Under the pieces are notes generated by a model. The model had not been told where the DNA came from and ran no database searches. It saw nothing but the letters and a program-made list of their open reading frames with translations. Shown here piece after piece: positions 1 to 7,637 of a stretch of 64,000 bases of DNA. Each line of letters begins with the position of its first letter. The first letter of the stretch is position 1. Source of the DNA: Thaumasiovibrio sp047250365 (lineage in GTDB: Bacteria > Pseudomonadota > Gammaproteobacteria > Enterobacterales > Vibrionaceae); the NCBI RefSeq assembly GCF_047250365.1, contig NZ_JBLBVL010000006.1, positions 1-64,000 of the forward strand, in the 5' to 3' direction. Position numbers and translations under genes: made by a program.

Positions 1-328
1 GTCGGCAGCGCACAAGCAGCGAGCTTTAGTGCCACGCTTGATCTTAGCCAGTCGACCTTTGGCTTAACGTCAAGCAGCGCCGCAGCCGATGGCAGTGCAG
101 AGATTACCGCTAATCTACAGCTTAACGATTATGCTGGCAGTGCCTTTAGCGGTGATGTCAGTAAGGTAAATATCGCGCTGGCAAGCGGCACCGCAACAGC
201 TGGCACCCTCAGTGATAATGGCAACGGCAGTTACAGTGTTAGCTTTACCTCTACTACTGCGGGCAATGTCAGCATTAGTGCTACCTATGACGGAACCCCT
301 GTCGGCAGCGCACAAGCAGCGAGCTTTA
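1..328 (+). repeat. 300-bp-period tandem repeat inside the adhesin gene
   Basis: The same 28 bases, beginning gtcggcagcgcacaagcagc, occur at 1–28 and again at 301–328, which gives an exact 300-bp (100-residue) domain period. The array continues to the left beyond the window. Such nearly identical domain repeats allow copy-number change by recombination. Confidence 0.85.
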
Positions 329-966
329 CTGTCGATGTGAGTGGTTCTGAGTCAACACTAGCGGCTAGTCCGGCGGCTGGGTTAAACATCGATAATGATA
401 CTTACCGATTAGCCGTTGGGGAGTCTCTTACGTTTACCCTTTTACTGAAAAAAAGCGATGGGGCGAACTATGGGAGCTCACTCGGTAACTTAACTATTTC
501 TGGTGGCTCGGGTGCAACTGTTAGCCAGAATGATAACAATGATGGTAGTTATAGCATCACAATCAGTCGAGTTAGTGCAGGCTCCAATACGCTCAGCGTT
601 CAAGTTGGTGGGATTACGATTGCAACGCAGCCAACGATTGTCTTTACCCAGGCGGATGCTTCACAGACGGTATTTACCGGTGGTGCCGCTCTGACAATGA
701 CGGTAGCTGGATCAGCATCGAAAACTATCACGGTTCGCGATGGTGATATGAATAACGTAGGGCATGGCGGGCACACCATCACTGCAGGCATTGCTCCAGC
801 TGATAGTTGGGCAGTTGCAATGAATGCAGTATCAGATAACGAGGATGGTACCTACCAGCTTCAATTCTTGTGTGATAATGGCTTAGCAAGCACGAGAGTT
901 ATGTCATTCACAATCGATGTTGATGGGGAAACCGGGCCGCAATTCACTCTAACTTGTAATGATTAG
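1..966 (+). CDS. C-terminal part of a large Ig-like repeat surface adhesin (5' end outside window)
   Basis: The frame is open from the first base of the window, so this is the 3' end of a longer gene; the first internal ATG at 337 is not a believable start. The sequence is rich in Ser, Thr, Gly, Ala and Asn and is built from Ig-like beta-sandwich domains of about 100 residues with the recurrent 'NGNGSYSVSFTST' / 'NNDGSYSITISR' / 'NEDGTYQLQF' strand typical of invasin/intimin-type (Big) repeats. The last domain has two cysteines and differs from the repeats, as is usual for a C-terminal cap. There is no LPXTG signal, no GGXGXD calcium repeat and no obvious T1SS tail, so the secretion route cannot be read here. 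Role inferred: cell-surface or extracellular adhesion. The exact ligand is unknown. Confidence 0.8.
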   Translation, partial: VGSAQAASFSATLDLSQSTFGLTSSSAAADGSAEITANLQLNDYAGSAFSGDVSKVNIALASGTATAGTLSDNGNGSYSVSFTSTTAGNVSISATYDGTPVGSAQAASFTVDVSGSESTLAASPAAGLNIDNDTYRLAVGESLTFTLLLKKSDGANYGSSLGNLTISGGSGATVSQNDNNDGSYSITISRVSAGSNTLSVQVGGITIATQPTIVFTQADASQTVFTGGAALTMTVAGSASKTITVRDGDMNNVGHGGHTITAGIAPADSWAVAMNAVSDNEDGTYQLQFLCDNGLASTRVMSFTIDVDGETGPQFTLTCND

Positions 967-988
967 AAAAACTCATTACTGATTCAAT

Positions 989-1016
989 GCGGGCATTATT
1001 AATGCCCGCCTCTTCT
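989..1016 (+). terminator. Probable terminator of the adhesin gene
   Basis: A 9-bp perfect stem (989–997 with 1001–1009, GC-rich, 3-nt loop) lies 23 bases after the adhesin stop and is followed by a pyrimidine-rich tail (ctcttctt). The U-run is imperfect. Confidence 0.6.
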
Positions 1017-1380
1017 TAAAATTAAAAACCACATGAAAATTTGATAACCACTTTAGTCGAAAAACTTCTTTCTTATTAAACCTAACTTTATAATTAACCC
1101 AAATAGCTAAGCAAGCGTACAATTATATATGCCACCAGCCACTACCCCCATTCCCAAAAAGCATGCCAACAACTCCGCAAATAACAAAACAATCAATACG
1201 GATAATCATAAAGCATGATATAGCTCGAGAAACGAATAAAACGCAAGCATCTATACATATGAATCATGAAAACAAATCACAAACAGACCAATTACACCAA
1301 CAACTACACAAATAAATATTTATAAGGCTAAGAACAAGAGATAACCTATTAACACTCCAACGTATAATAACAATGAAAAA
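1017..1380. other. AT-rich gap without a gene
   Basis: About 360 bases between the adhesin terminator and the polyketide-like cluster. It is very AT-rich, with no ORF worth calling and no recognised RNA. It should hold the promoter of the downstream operon, but I cannot pick out a convincing -35/-10 pair. Confidence 0.6.
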
Positions 1381-2016
1381 ATGAAACATTCACCTATATC
1401 CAACGTCACCCTAAATGTAAAAAAGTGGAACAAATTGGAACAAAATGAAATTAATAATTCCATCTATTCTTCAAGTGACGACCTTAAAAGTAAGCCACAA
1501 GAAACAATCCCTAGTGGCATAAAGAGGAGAATGAGCCTCACCTCTAAATTAGCGACACAGGTAGCGTTAGAACTGTATAAGGATGAAAGTGTAGATTATG
1601 TTATATTTTCTAGCCAGCATGGTGAAATAGAAAGAACCTGTAACATACTAACAGACATTGCAAATAGGCAAGCTATCTCTCCGACTGCCTTCTCACAAAG
1701 CGTCCACAACACCGCTTCAGGGTTATTCACAATTATCTCACAGTGCACTGCACCCGTTTCTTCTATTTGTGCTAAAAAAGATAGCTTAAAATATGCTATA
1801 TATGATGCGTATACCTACTTAGCGTGCTCGCCTAACGCAACAGTATTAATAGTACACTATGACCAAGTACCACCAGCACCACTAAACACCGGATTCGCAA
1901 ATCAACCCCCTTATGCCTTTGGCGCATTACTCACTTTTAGCGATGACGCCTCTATCGATTTAGGTGTTGATATGCCTGCAATTATCAAACAAATAACAAC
2001 CTCAACTGGTTTGTAA
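1381..2016 (+). CDS. Beta-ketoacyl synthase-like chain-length factor (ApeC-type)
   Basis: 211 residues, close to the size of the short 'beta-ketoacyl synthase, N-terminal-like' proteins found in aryl-polyene clusters. The core 'VIFSSQHGEIERTCNILTDI' followed by 'ISPTAFSQSVHNTASGLFTI' is the family hallmark. It keeps the N-terminal thiolase-like half only and has no Cys-His-His catalytic triad, so it should not condense on its own. Characterised aryl-polyene systems use such a protein as the inactive partner of a full ketosynthase; here that partner would be the KS at 4692–5954. The first ~45 residues are Lys/Asn-rich and poorly conserved-looking. There is no clear Shine–Dalgarno before the ATG, so the start is uncertain. 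First gene of a seven-gene same-strand run. Confidence 0.75.
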   Translation: MKHSPISNVTLNVKKWNKLEQNEINNSIYSSSDDLKSKPQETIPSGIKRRMSLTSKLATQVALELYKDESVDYVIFSSQHGEIERTCNILTDIANRQAISPTAFSQSVHNTASGLFTIISQCTAPVSSICAKKDSLKYAIYDAYTYLACSPNATVLIVHYDQVPPAPLNTGFANQPPYAFGALLTFSDDASIDLGVDMPAIIKQITTSTGL

Positions 2017-2049
2017 TCAGCACCTTATACGTTCATACAGGAGAATAAA

Positions 2050-2322
2050 ATGATCGATTTAGAAATGACTATAAAGAAAATAATTGTTGAATCACTGAAC
2101 CTTGAAGGTATCAAACCCGAAGAAATTAATAGTGACGAGCCTTTATTTAACGATGGCTTAGGGCTTGACTCTATTGATGCATTGGAACTTGGCATGGCCT
2201 TAAAAAGCCACTTCAATATAAGTATTGAAGCTAGCAACGAAAAAATCAAGGATCACTTTAAGTCCGTTGCAACGTTAGCAAAGCACATCAACTCTCATAT
2301 ATCAGCCACTGAAGGCATTTAA
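2050..2322 (+). CDS. Acyl carrier protein of the aryl-polyene-like cluster
   Basis: 90 residues, typical ACP length and acidity. The phosphopantetheine attachment motif 'GLGLDSIDALEL' is intact, with the serine at residue 41. A good ribosome site (caggag) precedes the ATG. It lies 33 bases after the chain-length-factor gene and 26 before the ligase remnant. It should carry the growing polyene chain as a thioester for the ketosynthase and dehydratases encoded downstream. Characterised aryl-polyene clusters usually have two ACP genes; only one is present here. No phosphopantetheinyl transferase is in the window, so a housekeeping one would be needed. Confidence 0.92.
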   Translation: MIDLEMTIKKIIVESLNLEGIKPEEINSDEPLFNDGLGLDSIDALELGMALKSHFNISIEASNEKIKDHFKSVATLAKHINSHISATEGI

Positions 2323-2348
2323 CAATATCAACGAAATGAGCTAAAACA

Positions 2349-2795
2349 ATGACTGTCGTCCCTACAAAAATGCGTCATTTATTACAAAAGAACTATAACG
2401 CTACGCATTGTGTTAGGCTCTTTAACGGGGTCAGCATTACATGGCCCCAATATATTAACACTATAATTAAGTGGTTAAACAGATACGCAGGTAAAAACAG
2501 CGCTACTTGTATGGATAGTAGTTACACCATGAGCACTGAAAATATCGTTCACTTACTCACAAACAATAACATCATTATTCCTGCAAACACCCAAAATAAG
2601 AGTTCAAACTCACTGTCAGATCACGGGTACACACTATTACATGATGCGAAATGCGGTGTTATTCAGCATGATAAAAAAATAGAACAACGCTTAATTAAAC
2701 ATCCCTGCTTTAAAGGTTCTGCCGTCATCGCCATTTCAGTTCTGCGCCATCTTAATCTAAAGCCACATAAGGGAAACGTAAATGGGCACGCGTGA
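2349..2795 (+). CDS. Shrunken relative of the aryl-polyene AMP-dependent acyl/ACP ligase (probable internally deleted remnant)
   Basis: 148 residues. The first ~85 residues ('NGVSITWPQYINTIIKWLNR…CMDSSYTMSTENIVHLLTNN…IIPANTQ') resemble the extreme N-terminus of the ANL-type ligases found in aryl-polyene clusters. Residues ~115–135 ('KKIEQRLIKHPCFKGSAVIAI') resemble the C-terminal 'EQ.L..HP.V..AAVIAL' segment of the same enzymes. The whole catalytic middle (AMP-binding P-loop and adenylation motifs) is missing, and a full enzyme would be about 450 residues. The ORF is nevertheless intact and overlaps the next gene by 14 bases, so the deletion kept translational coupling. No adenylating activity is expected. 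The similarity is judged by eye and needs a profile search. It could also be an unrelated small cluster protein. Confidence 0.5.
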   Translation: MTVVPTKMRHLLQKNYNATHCVRLFNGVSITWPQYINTIIKWLNRYAGKNSATCMDSSYTMSTENIVHLLTNNNIIIPANTQNKSSNSLSDHGYTLLHDAKCGVIQHDKKIEQRLIKHPCFKGSAVIAISVLRHLNLKPHKGNVNGHA

Positions 2796-3150
2796 TTTGA
2801 CCATATTGTCACTCCAACATAGCGACATCACCATCGCCTCGAGCATACGATTTCCCGCACACTTACCCGATTTTAAAGGGCATTTTCCTACGGCTCCTAT
2901 CCTACCTGGAGTGAGCCAAATCGATTATGTTATGCAGCTTGCCACGAAATATCTTCCTATTAGCGGTGATTTCAGCCAAATCGATAAACTCAAGTTTCAA
3001 TTGCCGTTATCGCCAGAAAAGACCATTAAATTATCCATTCATTGGCTACCTGAGCAGCAAGCATTGACATTCATTTATACCTCGGATGCTGGCGTGCATT
3101 CGAGTGGGCGTATTCTGTTAAGTAATGCGTTCATACAACCAAAGAAGTGA
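2782..3150 (+). CDS. Hot-dog fold 3-hydroxyacyl-ACP dehydratase (ApeI/FabZ-like)
   Basis: 122 residues. The motif 'HLPDFKGHFPTAPILPGVSQIDYVMQLA' spans the catalytic His of FabZ-like enzymes (GHFP) and the start of the central hot-dog helix. Such proteins dehydrate 3-hydroxyacyl-ACP intermediates to the trans double bonds of a polyene. In characterised aryl-polyene systems the ApeI-type protein pairs with an ApeP-type partner; the candidate partner here is 5951–6418. The start overlaps the preceding ORF by 14 bases, and its stop lies 6 bases before the ammonia-lyase ATG. Assignment to the fold is secure; the precise role is inferred from context. Confidence 0.8.
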   Translation: MGTRDLTILSLQHSDITIASSIRFPAHLPDFKGHFPTAPILPGVSQIDYVMQLATKYLPISGDFSQIDKLKFQLPLSPEKTIKLSIHWLPEQQALTFIYTSDAGVHSSGRILLSNAFIQPKK

Positions 3151-3156
3151 AGGACT

Positions 3157-4695
3157 ATGACAAAGAAAACAATAGAATTTGGTGCTGAAAGGCTACGTAT
3201 TGAAGATGTAGTTTCTATTGCCAATGGGGCTAATGCCAGTTTGCCCACACACCCAGATTTTACGAACAAAATAGATCGAGGTGTGGCGTTTCTTGATCGA
3301 CTGTTAAAACAAGAAGGTGTGATATATGGTGTAACGACTGGCTACGGTGATTCATGCACCGTTGCTATCCCACCAGAGCTTGTTGATACCTTACCGCTCC
3401 ATCTTACTCGCTTTCATGGTTGTGGACTTGGCGACGACTTAACCCACTCTCAAGCCCGTGCTGTGATGGCAACTCGGTTATGTTCGTTGGCGCAAGGTGT
3501 GTCAGGTGTTAGTCATCAGCTTCTATCACAAATTGTCACCCTGATTAACCAAGATATTGCCCCACGCATCCCACAAGAGGGCTCGGTCGGCGCGAGTGGT
3601 GACTTAACCCCATTGTCTTACTTAGCTGCCGCGCTAATTGGAGAGCGAGAAGTACTCTATAAAGGTGAAATTGTCGCAACAAAAGATGTATTTAACCGAC
3701 TCGGCATTTCACCATTAACACTGCGCCCTAAAGAAGGGCTCGCCTTAATGAATGGTACGTCAGTGATGACTGCACTCGCGTGTTTAGCTTATAGCCGTGC
3801 TGAATATCTAGTTAAACTGGCAACCCGAATTACTGCCATGGTCACGGTGGGAATGAAGGGAAATGACTTTCATTTTGACGAAACACTATTCGCTGTAAAG
3901 CCTCATCCTGGACAACAGCGCATTGCTGCGTGGTTACGGGCCGACCTCCATGCAGAGACCCCTCCAACTAACAGTGATCGTCTACAAGATCGCTACTCTT
4001 TGCGTTGTGCGCCACACGTCATTGGTGCCGTTGAAGATGCACTTCCCTGGTTACGCCAGCTGATCGAAAATGAGTTAAACAGTGCCAACGACAATCCAAT
4101 CATAGATGGTGATAAAGAGCGCGTTCTGCATGGCGGTCACTTCTATGGCGGACACATTGCCATGGCGATGGATACCCTAAAAACAGCCATTGCTAATATC
4201 GCGGATCTGATCGATCGCCAAATGGCTCAATTGATGGACTATAAGTTTAACAATGGCTTACCATTTAACCTTACGGGTGCAGAGGGTGCTAGAAAACCGA
4301 TTAATCACGGCTTCAAAGCCGTACAAATTGGTATTTCTGCATGGACAGCCGAAGCGTTGAAACACACAATGCCTGCCAGTGTATTCTCACGCTCTACAGA
4401 GTGCCACAATCAAGATAAAGTCAGCATGGGAACCATCGCTGCTCGAGATTGTTTACGTGTCATTACCCTAACCGAACAAGTGGCTGCTGCAGGTCTCTTC
4501 GCTGCATCACAGGGGATCTACCTACGTCAGCGTCAAGGAGAACTTAACCCACAACATATCAGTGATGCTGTACTGAAAATGCATTCGGCACTACAGCGTA
4601 ACTTTGATCCTGTTATCGAAGACCGGCCTCTTGAAGGAGAGCTTCGTCAACTAATTAGCTATATTCAGGAACAGCACTGGGAGCTATATCCATGA
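3157..4695 (+). CDS. MIO-dependent aromatic amino acid ammonia-lyase (HAL/TAL/PAL family)
   Basis: 512 residues, full family length. It carries the 'YGVTTGYG' N-terminal motif and the Ala146-Ser147-Gly148 triad that cyclises to the MIO prosthetic group ('GSVGASGDLTPL'). It also has 'LMNGTS', 'QDRYSLRCAPHVIG' and 'NSANDNPI' active-site blocks. The enzyme removes ammonia from an aromatic amino acid to give an acrylate; in an aryl-polyene setting it would supply the aryl starter. The selectivity pair that reads Ser-His in histidine, His-Leu in tyrosine and Phe-Leu in phenylalanine lyases appears as Phe-His here ('RFHGCGLG'), by my manual alignment. No hutU, hutI or hutG is nearby, which argues against histidine catabolism. 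Start ATG has an agtgaagg site 5' of it. Overlaps the KS gene by 4 bases. Confidence 0.88.
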   Translation: MTKKTIEFGAERLRIEDVVSIANGANASLPTHPDFTNKIDRGVAFLDRLLKQEGVIYGVTTGYGDSCTVAIPPELVDTLPLHLTRFHGCGLGDDLTHSQARAVMATRLCSLAQGVSGVSHQLLSQIVTLINQDIAPRIPQEGSVGASGDLTPLSYLAAALIGEREVLYKGEIVATKDVFNRLGISPLTLRPKEGLALMNGTSVMTALACLAYSRAEYLVKLATRITAMVTVGMKGNDFHFDETLFAVKPHPGQQRIAAWLRADLHAETPPTNSDRLQDRYSLRCAPHVIGAVEDALPWLRQLIENELNSANDNPIIDGDKERVLHGGHFYGGHIAMAMDTLKTAIANIADLIDRQMAQLMDYKFNNGLPFNLTGAEGARKPINHGFKAVQIGISAWTAEALKHTMPASVFSRSTECHNQDKVSMGTIAARDCLRVITLTEQVAAAGLFAASQGIYLRQRQGELNPQHISDAVLKMHSALQRNFDPVIEDRPLEGELRQLISYIQEQHWELYP

Positions 4696-5954
4696 TAAAG
4701 CCTTCGCTAGCAGCGTCGGTTAACATAGCTACCACCTGCTTGGACACCGAATGTCGCACCACCATAGCTTCCCCCATCTACATCAACGCATGTGGCTTTA
4801 TCTCCGCTCTGGGGAGTTCAACCAAGGACATTAATCAAAACCTACTAGCGGGTAATGCGCCTGGATTAATACAAGACAACACAACGCTTGTCGATCATTG
4901 CACTACCTTTGTTGGACGTGTTACCCAAGCTCTGCCATCAATTCCAACAGGACTAAACCTAACCAAAAGTCGCAATAATCAACTGGCACTCGCAGCACTT
5001 CTACCGTGTAGCGATGCCATTAATCAAGCAAAAGAACGTTACGGTAGTCATCGCATCGCTGTTGTTGTTGGTACCAGCACCAGTGGCATTGATGAAGGCG
5101 GAAAAGCGATAAAACAGTATGTTGAATCAGGTCAACTGCCGGATAATTACAGCTACAAGCAACAAGAGCTTGGTGATTTAGCACACTTTATTGCAAATTA
5201 TTTCGGCCTTGACGGGCCGGCTTATGTTATTTCAACAGCCTGCTCATCAAGTGGTCGAGCATTTATTTCTGCACAACGTTTACTGAATGCAGGCCTTGTT
5301 GATGCAGTTGTTGTCGGTGGAGCAGATAGCTTATGCGGACTAACATTAAACGGTTTTCATGCACTAGAAGCCTTATCACAAAAGCATACGCAACCCTTCG
5401 GCCAAGCACGCGATGGTATCAATATTGGAGAAGCCGCTGCATTTATGCTGGTGAGTAACGAGCGTAACAAGAGCTCGCCCAATATCGCATTGTTAGGCGC
5501 GGGAGAGAGCTCAGATGCTTACCATATATCAGCACCTCATCCTGAAGGTCGTGGCGCAATCGAAGCAATGCACAAAGCACTCAACTCGGCAGGGCTACAT
5601 CCAGAACAAGTGGGTTATATTAATGCACATGGAACAGCAACCCCTTTAAATGATCAGGTTGAGTCAAAGGCTATCCATCATATTTTTGCTGATAACGTGC
5701 CGGTGAGTTCCACTAAACGCCTCACAGGACACACGCTTGGCGCGGCCAGTGCAGTAGAAGCCGCCATCAGTTACCATATTTTACGTTATGACCTGACCAT
5801 TCCAGCTCAATCGACGGCTTACTCGATCGACCAACGCCTTCCTCCTATTCAACTGGCCAAGCCTGACATTAAGCCTAGGCAACCAATAATTTTAAGTAAT
5901 TCGTTTGCTTTTGGTGGGAATAATGTTTCTCTGATTTTTGGCGAGGTCTCATGA
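4692..5954 (+). CDS. Beta-ketoacyl-ACP synthase (ApeO/FabF-like)
   Basis: 420 residues, complete KAS-II-type condensing enzyme. The catalytic triad is intact: Cys184 in 'STACSSSGRA', His313 in 'NAHGTATPLND' and His347 in 'RLTGHTLGAAS'. It should extend ACP-bound acyl chains with malonyl units, probably as a heterodimer with the chain-length-factor-like protein at 1381–2016. The N-terminus has about 25 extra residues before 'IYINACGFISALGSS', so translation could begin further downstream, but the ATG overlaps the ammonia-lyase stop as ATGA, which favours coupling. It overlaps the next gene by 4 bases in the same way. Confidence 0.88.
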   Translation: MIKPSLAASVNIATTCLDTECRTTIASPIYINACGFISALGSSTKDINQNLLAGNAPGLIQDNTTLVDHCTTFVGRVTQALPSIPTGLNLTKSRNNQLALAALLPCSDAINQAKERYGSHRIAVVVGTSTSGIDEGGKAIKQYVESGQLPDNYSYKQQELGDLAHFIANYFGLDGPAYVISTACSSSGRAFISAQRLLNAGLVDAVVVGGADSLCGLTLNGFHALEALSQKHTQPFGQARDGINIGEAAAFMLVSNERNKSSPNIALLGAGESSDAYHISAPHPEGRGAIEAMHKALNSAGLHPEQVGYINAHGTATPLNDQVESKAIHHIFADNVPVSSTKRLTGHTLGAASAVEAAISYHILRYDLTIPAQSTAYSIDQRLPPIQLAKPDIKPRQPIILSNSFAFGGNNVSLIFGEVS

Positions 5955-6418
5955 TATTGCATCCCAAAGAACCAGTAAAAAAATTGTTTTCGCATAGTCC
6001 AGAAATAGAGACATTACTGCCTCACAGCCAACCAATGATCTTAATCGATAAGCTAATCGCATTCAGTGCCGGCGGTGCAACAGCACACGCCACCATTGAT
6101 GCGAGTAATGTTTACTATCAAGCCGGCACAAATAGCGTACCTGCTTGGATAGGTCTTGAAATGATGGCACAAACCATTGCAGCAAAAGCTGGTTTTGAGG
6201 CATGGTTAAACGGTCAACCACCACCCAGTGGGATGCTTCTTGGCACCCGCCGTTTTCAATGCCAATGCCCAGCGTTTAAAGAAGGTCAAACATTAGAAGT
6301 TATCGTTACCCATCGTGCAAGCATGGGCACTATGCAGCAGTTTCACGGAGAAATTCAAGCAAACGGTCAACTCTTAGCTGAATGCGACTTAAACGTAATG
6401 ACATCGACTGAGGCATAA
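5951..6418 (+). CDS. ApeP-like 3-hydroxyacyl-ACP dehydratase (hot-dog fold)
   Basis: 155 residues. 'LLPHSQPMILIDKLIAF' followed by 'WIGLEMMAQTIAAKAGFEA' and 'GMLLGTRRFQC' is the pattern of the dehydratase family that accompanies aryl-polyene clusters (COG4706-like). It probably works with the ApeI-like protein to dehydrate beta-hydroxy intermediates. It is the last gene of the seven-gene run and overlaps the ketosynthase stop by 4 bases. A FabG-like ketoreductase would be expected beside it in a complete cluster and is absent. Confidence 0.8.
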   Translation: MILHPKEPVKKLFSHSPEIETLLPHSQPMILIDKLIAFSAGGATAHATIDASNVYYQAGTNSVPAWIGLEMMAQTIAAKAGFEAWLNGQPPPSGMLLGTRRFQCQCPAFKEGQTLEVIVTHRASMGTMQQFHGEIQANGQLLAECDLNVMTSTEA

Positions 6419-6485
6419 AACAGAAAAGGATAGGCGGAGAACTATAATCACTGATGGCACACAATGAAAATTATAATCATTATAC

Positions 6486-6522
6486 CAACGCCCTAGTTAA
6501 GGTTAAGCTAACTAGGGCGTTG
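6486..6522. terminator. Long perfect hairpin between convergent operons
   Basis: A perfect 14-bp stem (6486–6499 with 6509–6522) with a 9-nt loop lies between the end of the polyene-like cluster and the oppositely oriented YeeE/YedE genes. There is no U-run on either side, so it may act as a processing or Rho-assisted end rather than a classical intrinsic terminator. Confidence 0.5.
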
Positions 6523-6582
6523 TCACGTTACGAGTGCGAAATGGATTTGATATCCATTGAATTCACCACGGAGAATTCTCGC

Positions 6583-7005
6583 TTAACAACGCAGCGCCAT
6601 TAGTTTATCTGTAATAAAAAGGCCTGCGCCCATCGCGATGATAAATAGAATAATAAGCAAGTTACCCGACCCCAACATGGTAATTGCTGGCCCTGGACAA
6701 ATCCCGGCAATGCCCCAACCAATACCAAATAGCGCCGCACCACCAAGTAGCTTCTTATCTATCACATTGCTTTCCGGCATAAAAAAGCAGCGGTCAGCTA
6801 TCGGCTTTTCACATCGACGAATAAGCAGAAAATAGAAAGGGATAAACACCAATAATGCCCCTCCCATAACAAAGGCCAACGTTGGATCCCATTCCCCAGC
6901 TATATCCAAAAAACCAATCACTTTTACTGGGTTAACCATGCCCGATATCATCATACCGATACCAAAAATAACACCTGACAGCAGTGAAAAACTAAGAACA
7001 AACAT
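6583..7005 (-). CDS. YeeE/YedE-family half transporter, second subunit (DUF6691-like)
   Basis: 140 residues with about four membrane spans. 'GIGMMISGMVNPVKVIGFLDI' near the N-terminus and 'GIGWGIAGICPGPA' (Cys103) near residue 95–107 are the conserved blocks of the C-terminal half of YeeE/YedE (TsuA-like) thiosulfate/sulfur transporters. It is encoded 9 bases after the other half-size subunit, so both halves of a full YeeE/YedE pore are supplied as two proteins. Conserved cysteines in this family pass sulfur species across the inner membrane. The substrate is not determined; proximity to a CoA-disulfide reductase/rhodanese fusion favours a reactive sulfur species. Confidence 0.85.
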   Translation of the reverse strand: MFVLSFSLLSGVIFGIGMMISGMVNPVKVIGFLDIAGEWDPTLAFVMGGALLVFIPFYFLLIRRCEKPIADRCFFMPESNVIDKKLLGGAALFGIGWGIAGICPGPAITMLGSGNLLIILFIIAMGAGLFITDKLMALRC

Positions 7006-7014
7006 GATGGTATC

Positions 7015-7446
7015 CTAAATAATATGAAGACGAATAAAAACAGTTAGCATCGCGACGGCCATAAATGTACACGTCGCAATAATCGAACGTTTAGACATAC
7101 GCCCAATACCGCAAATACCGTGACCACTTGTGCATCCGTTCCCCAAGCGTGCGCCGATACCAACAAGCAACCCAGCCACCACTATACTGAGTGGAGAAAC
7201 CGCGTGCGATGCTCCTGACTCCAGTAATGGAAACTCATAACCTAATGCTAAAGCTGCAAATCCACCAACAACCATGCCGAGCAAAAAGAGCAAGCGCCAA
7301 GTAATCTCACCTTCACGTGGTTTCAACACACCAGAAAAAATACCGCTAATACCAGCAATACGTCCATTAACGATTAAAAGTAACGCTGCTGACAATCCCA
7401 GCAACATTCCACCTCGTAGGCCATCCCACGGAATTTCAAATAACAT
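7015..7446 (-). CDS. YeeE/YedE-family half transporter, first subunit
   Basis: 143 residues, about four membrane spans. The signature 'GNGCTSGHGICGIGR' (Cys105 and Cys112) is the N-terminal-half motif of YeeE/YedE sulfur transporters. The gene is followed 9 bases later by the second half-size subunit and is divergent from the CoA-disulfide reductase/rhodanese gene, with a 191-bp shared promoter region (7447–7637) that is AT-rich. Expected location: inner membrane. Inferred function: import of thiosulfate- or sulfane-type sulfur for detoxification or assimilation. Confidence 0.85.
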   Translation of the reverse strand: MLFEIPWDGLRGGMLLGLSAALLLIVNGRIAGISGIFSGVLKPREGEITWRLLFLLGMVVGGFAALALGYEFPLLESGASHAVSPLSIVVAGLLVGIGARLGNGCTSGHGICGIGRMSKRSIIATCTFMAVAMLTVFIRLHII

Positions 7447-7637
7447 TGTTCATCGGCTCCTATCAGCACTAGATATAATTCTGGGGTGAATGTTACTAAC
7501 TATTTTCCTTCAGTCAACACTTAATTAGATAAACATTTATTAGCATTTGCTCATGTAGTGCGGTATAGTTATTCAAACATAGAAATGAGCCATACCATCT
7601 CCATGGCTCAATAGCTTGGTCAAATGGGAGTTTATTT

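Noticed and set aside
3157..4695. Histidine ammonia-lyase of a hut operon
   Set aside because: No hutU, hutI, hutG or hutC nearby; the gene lies inside a fatty-acid-synthase-like cluster and its selectivity pair is not Ser-His.
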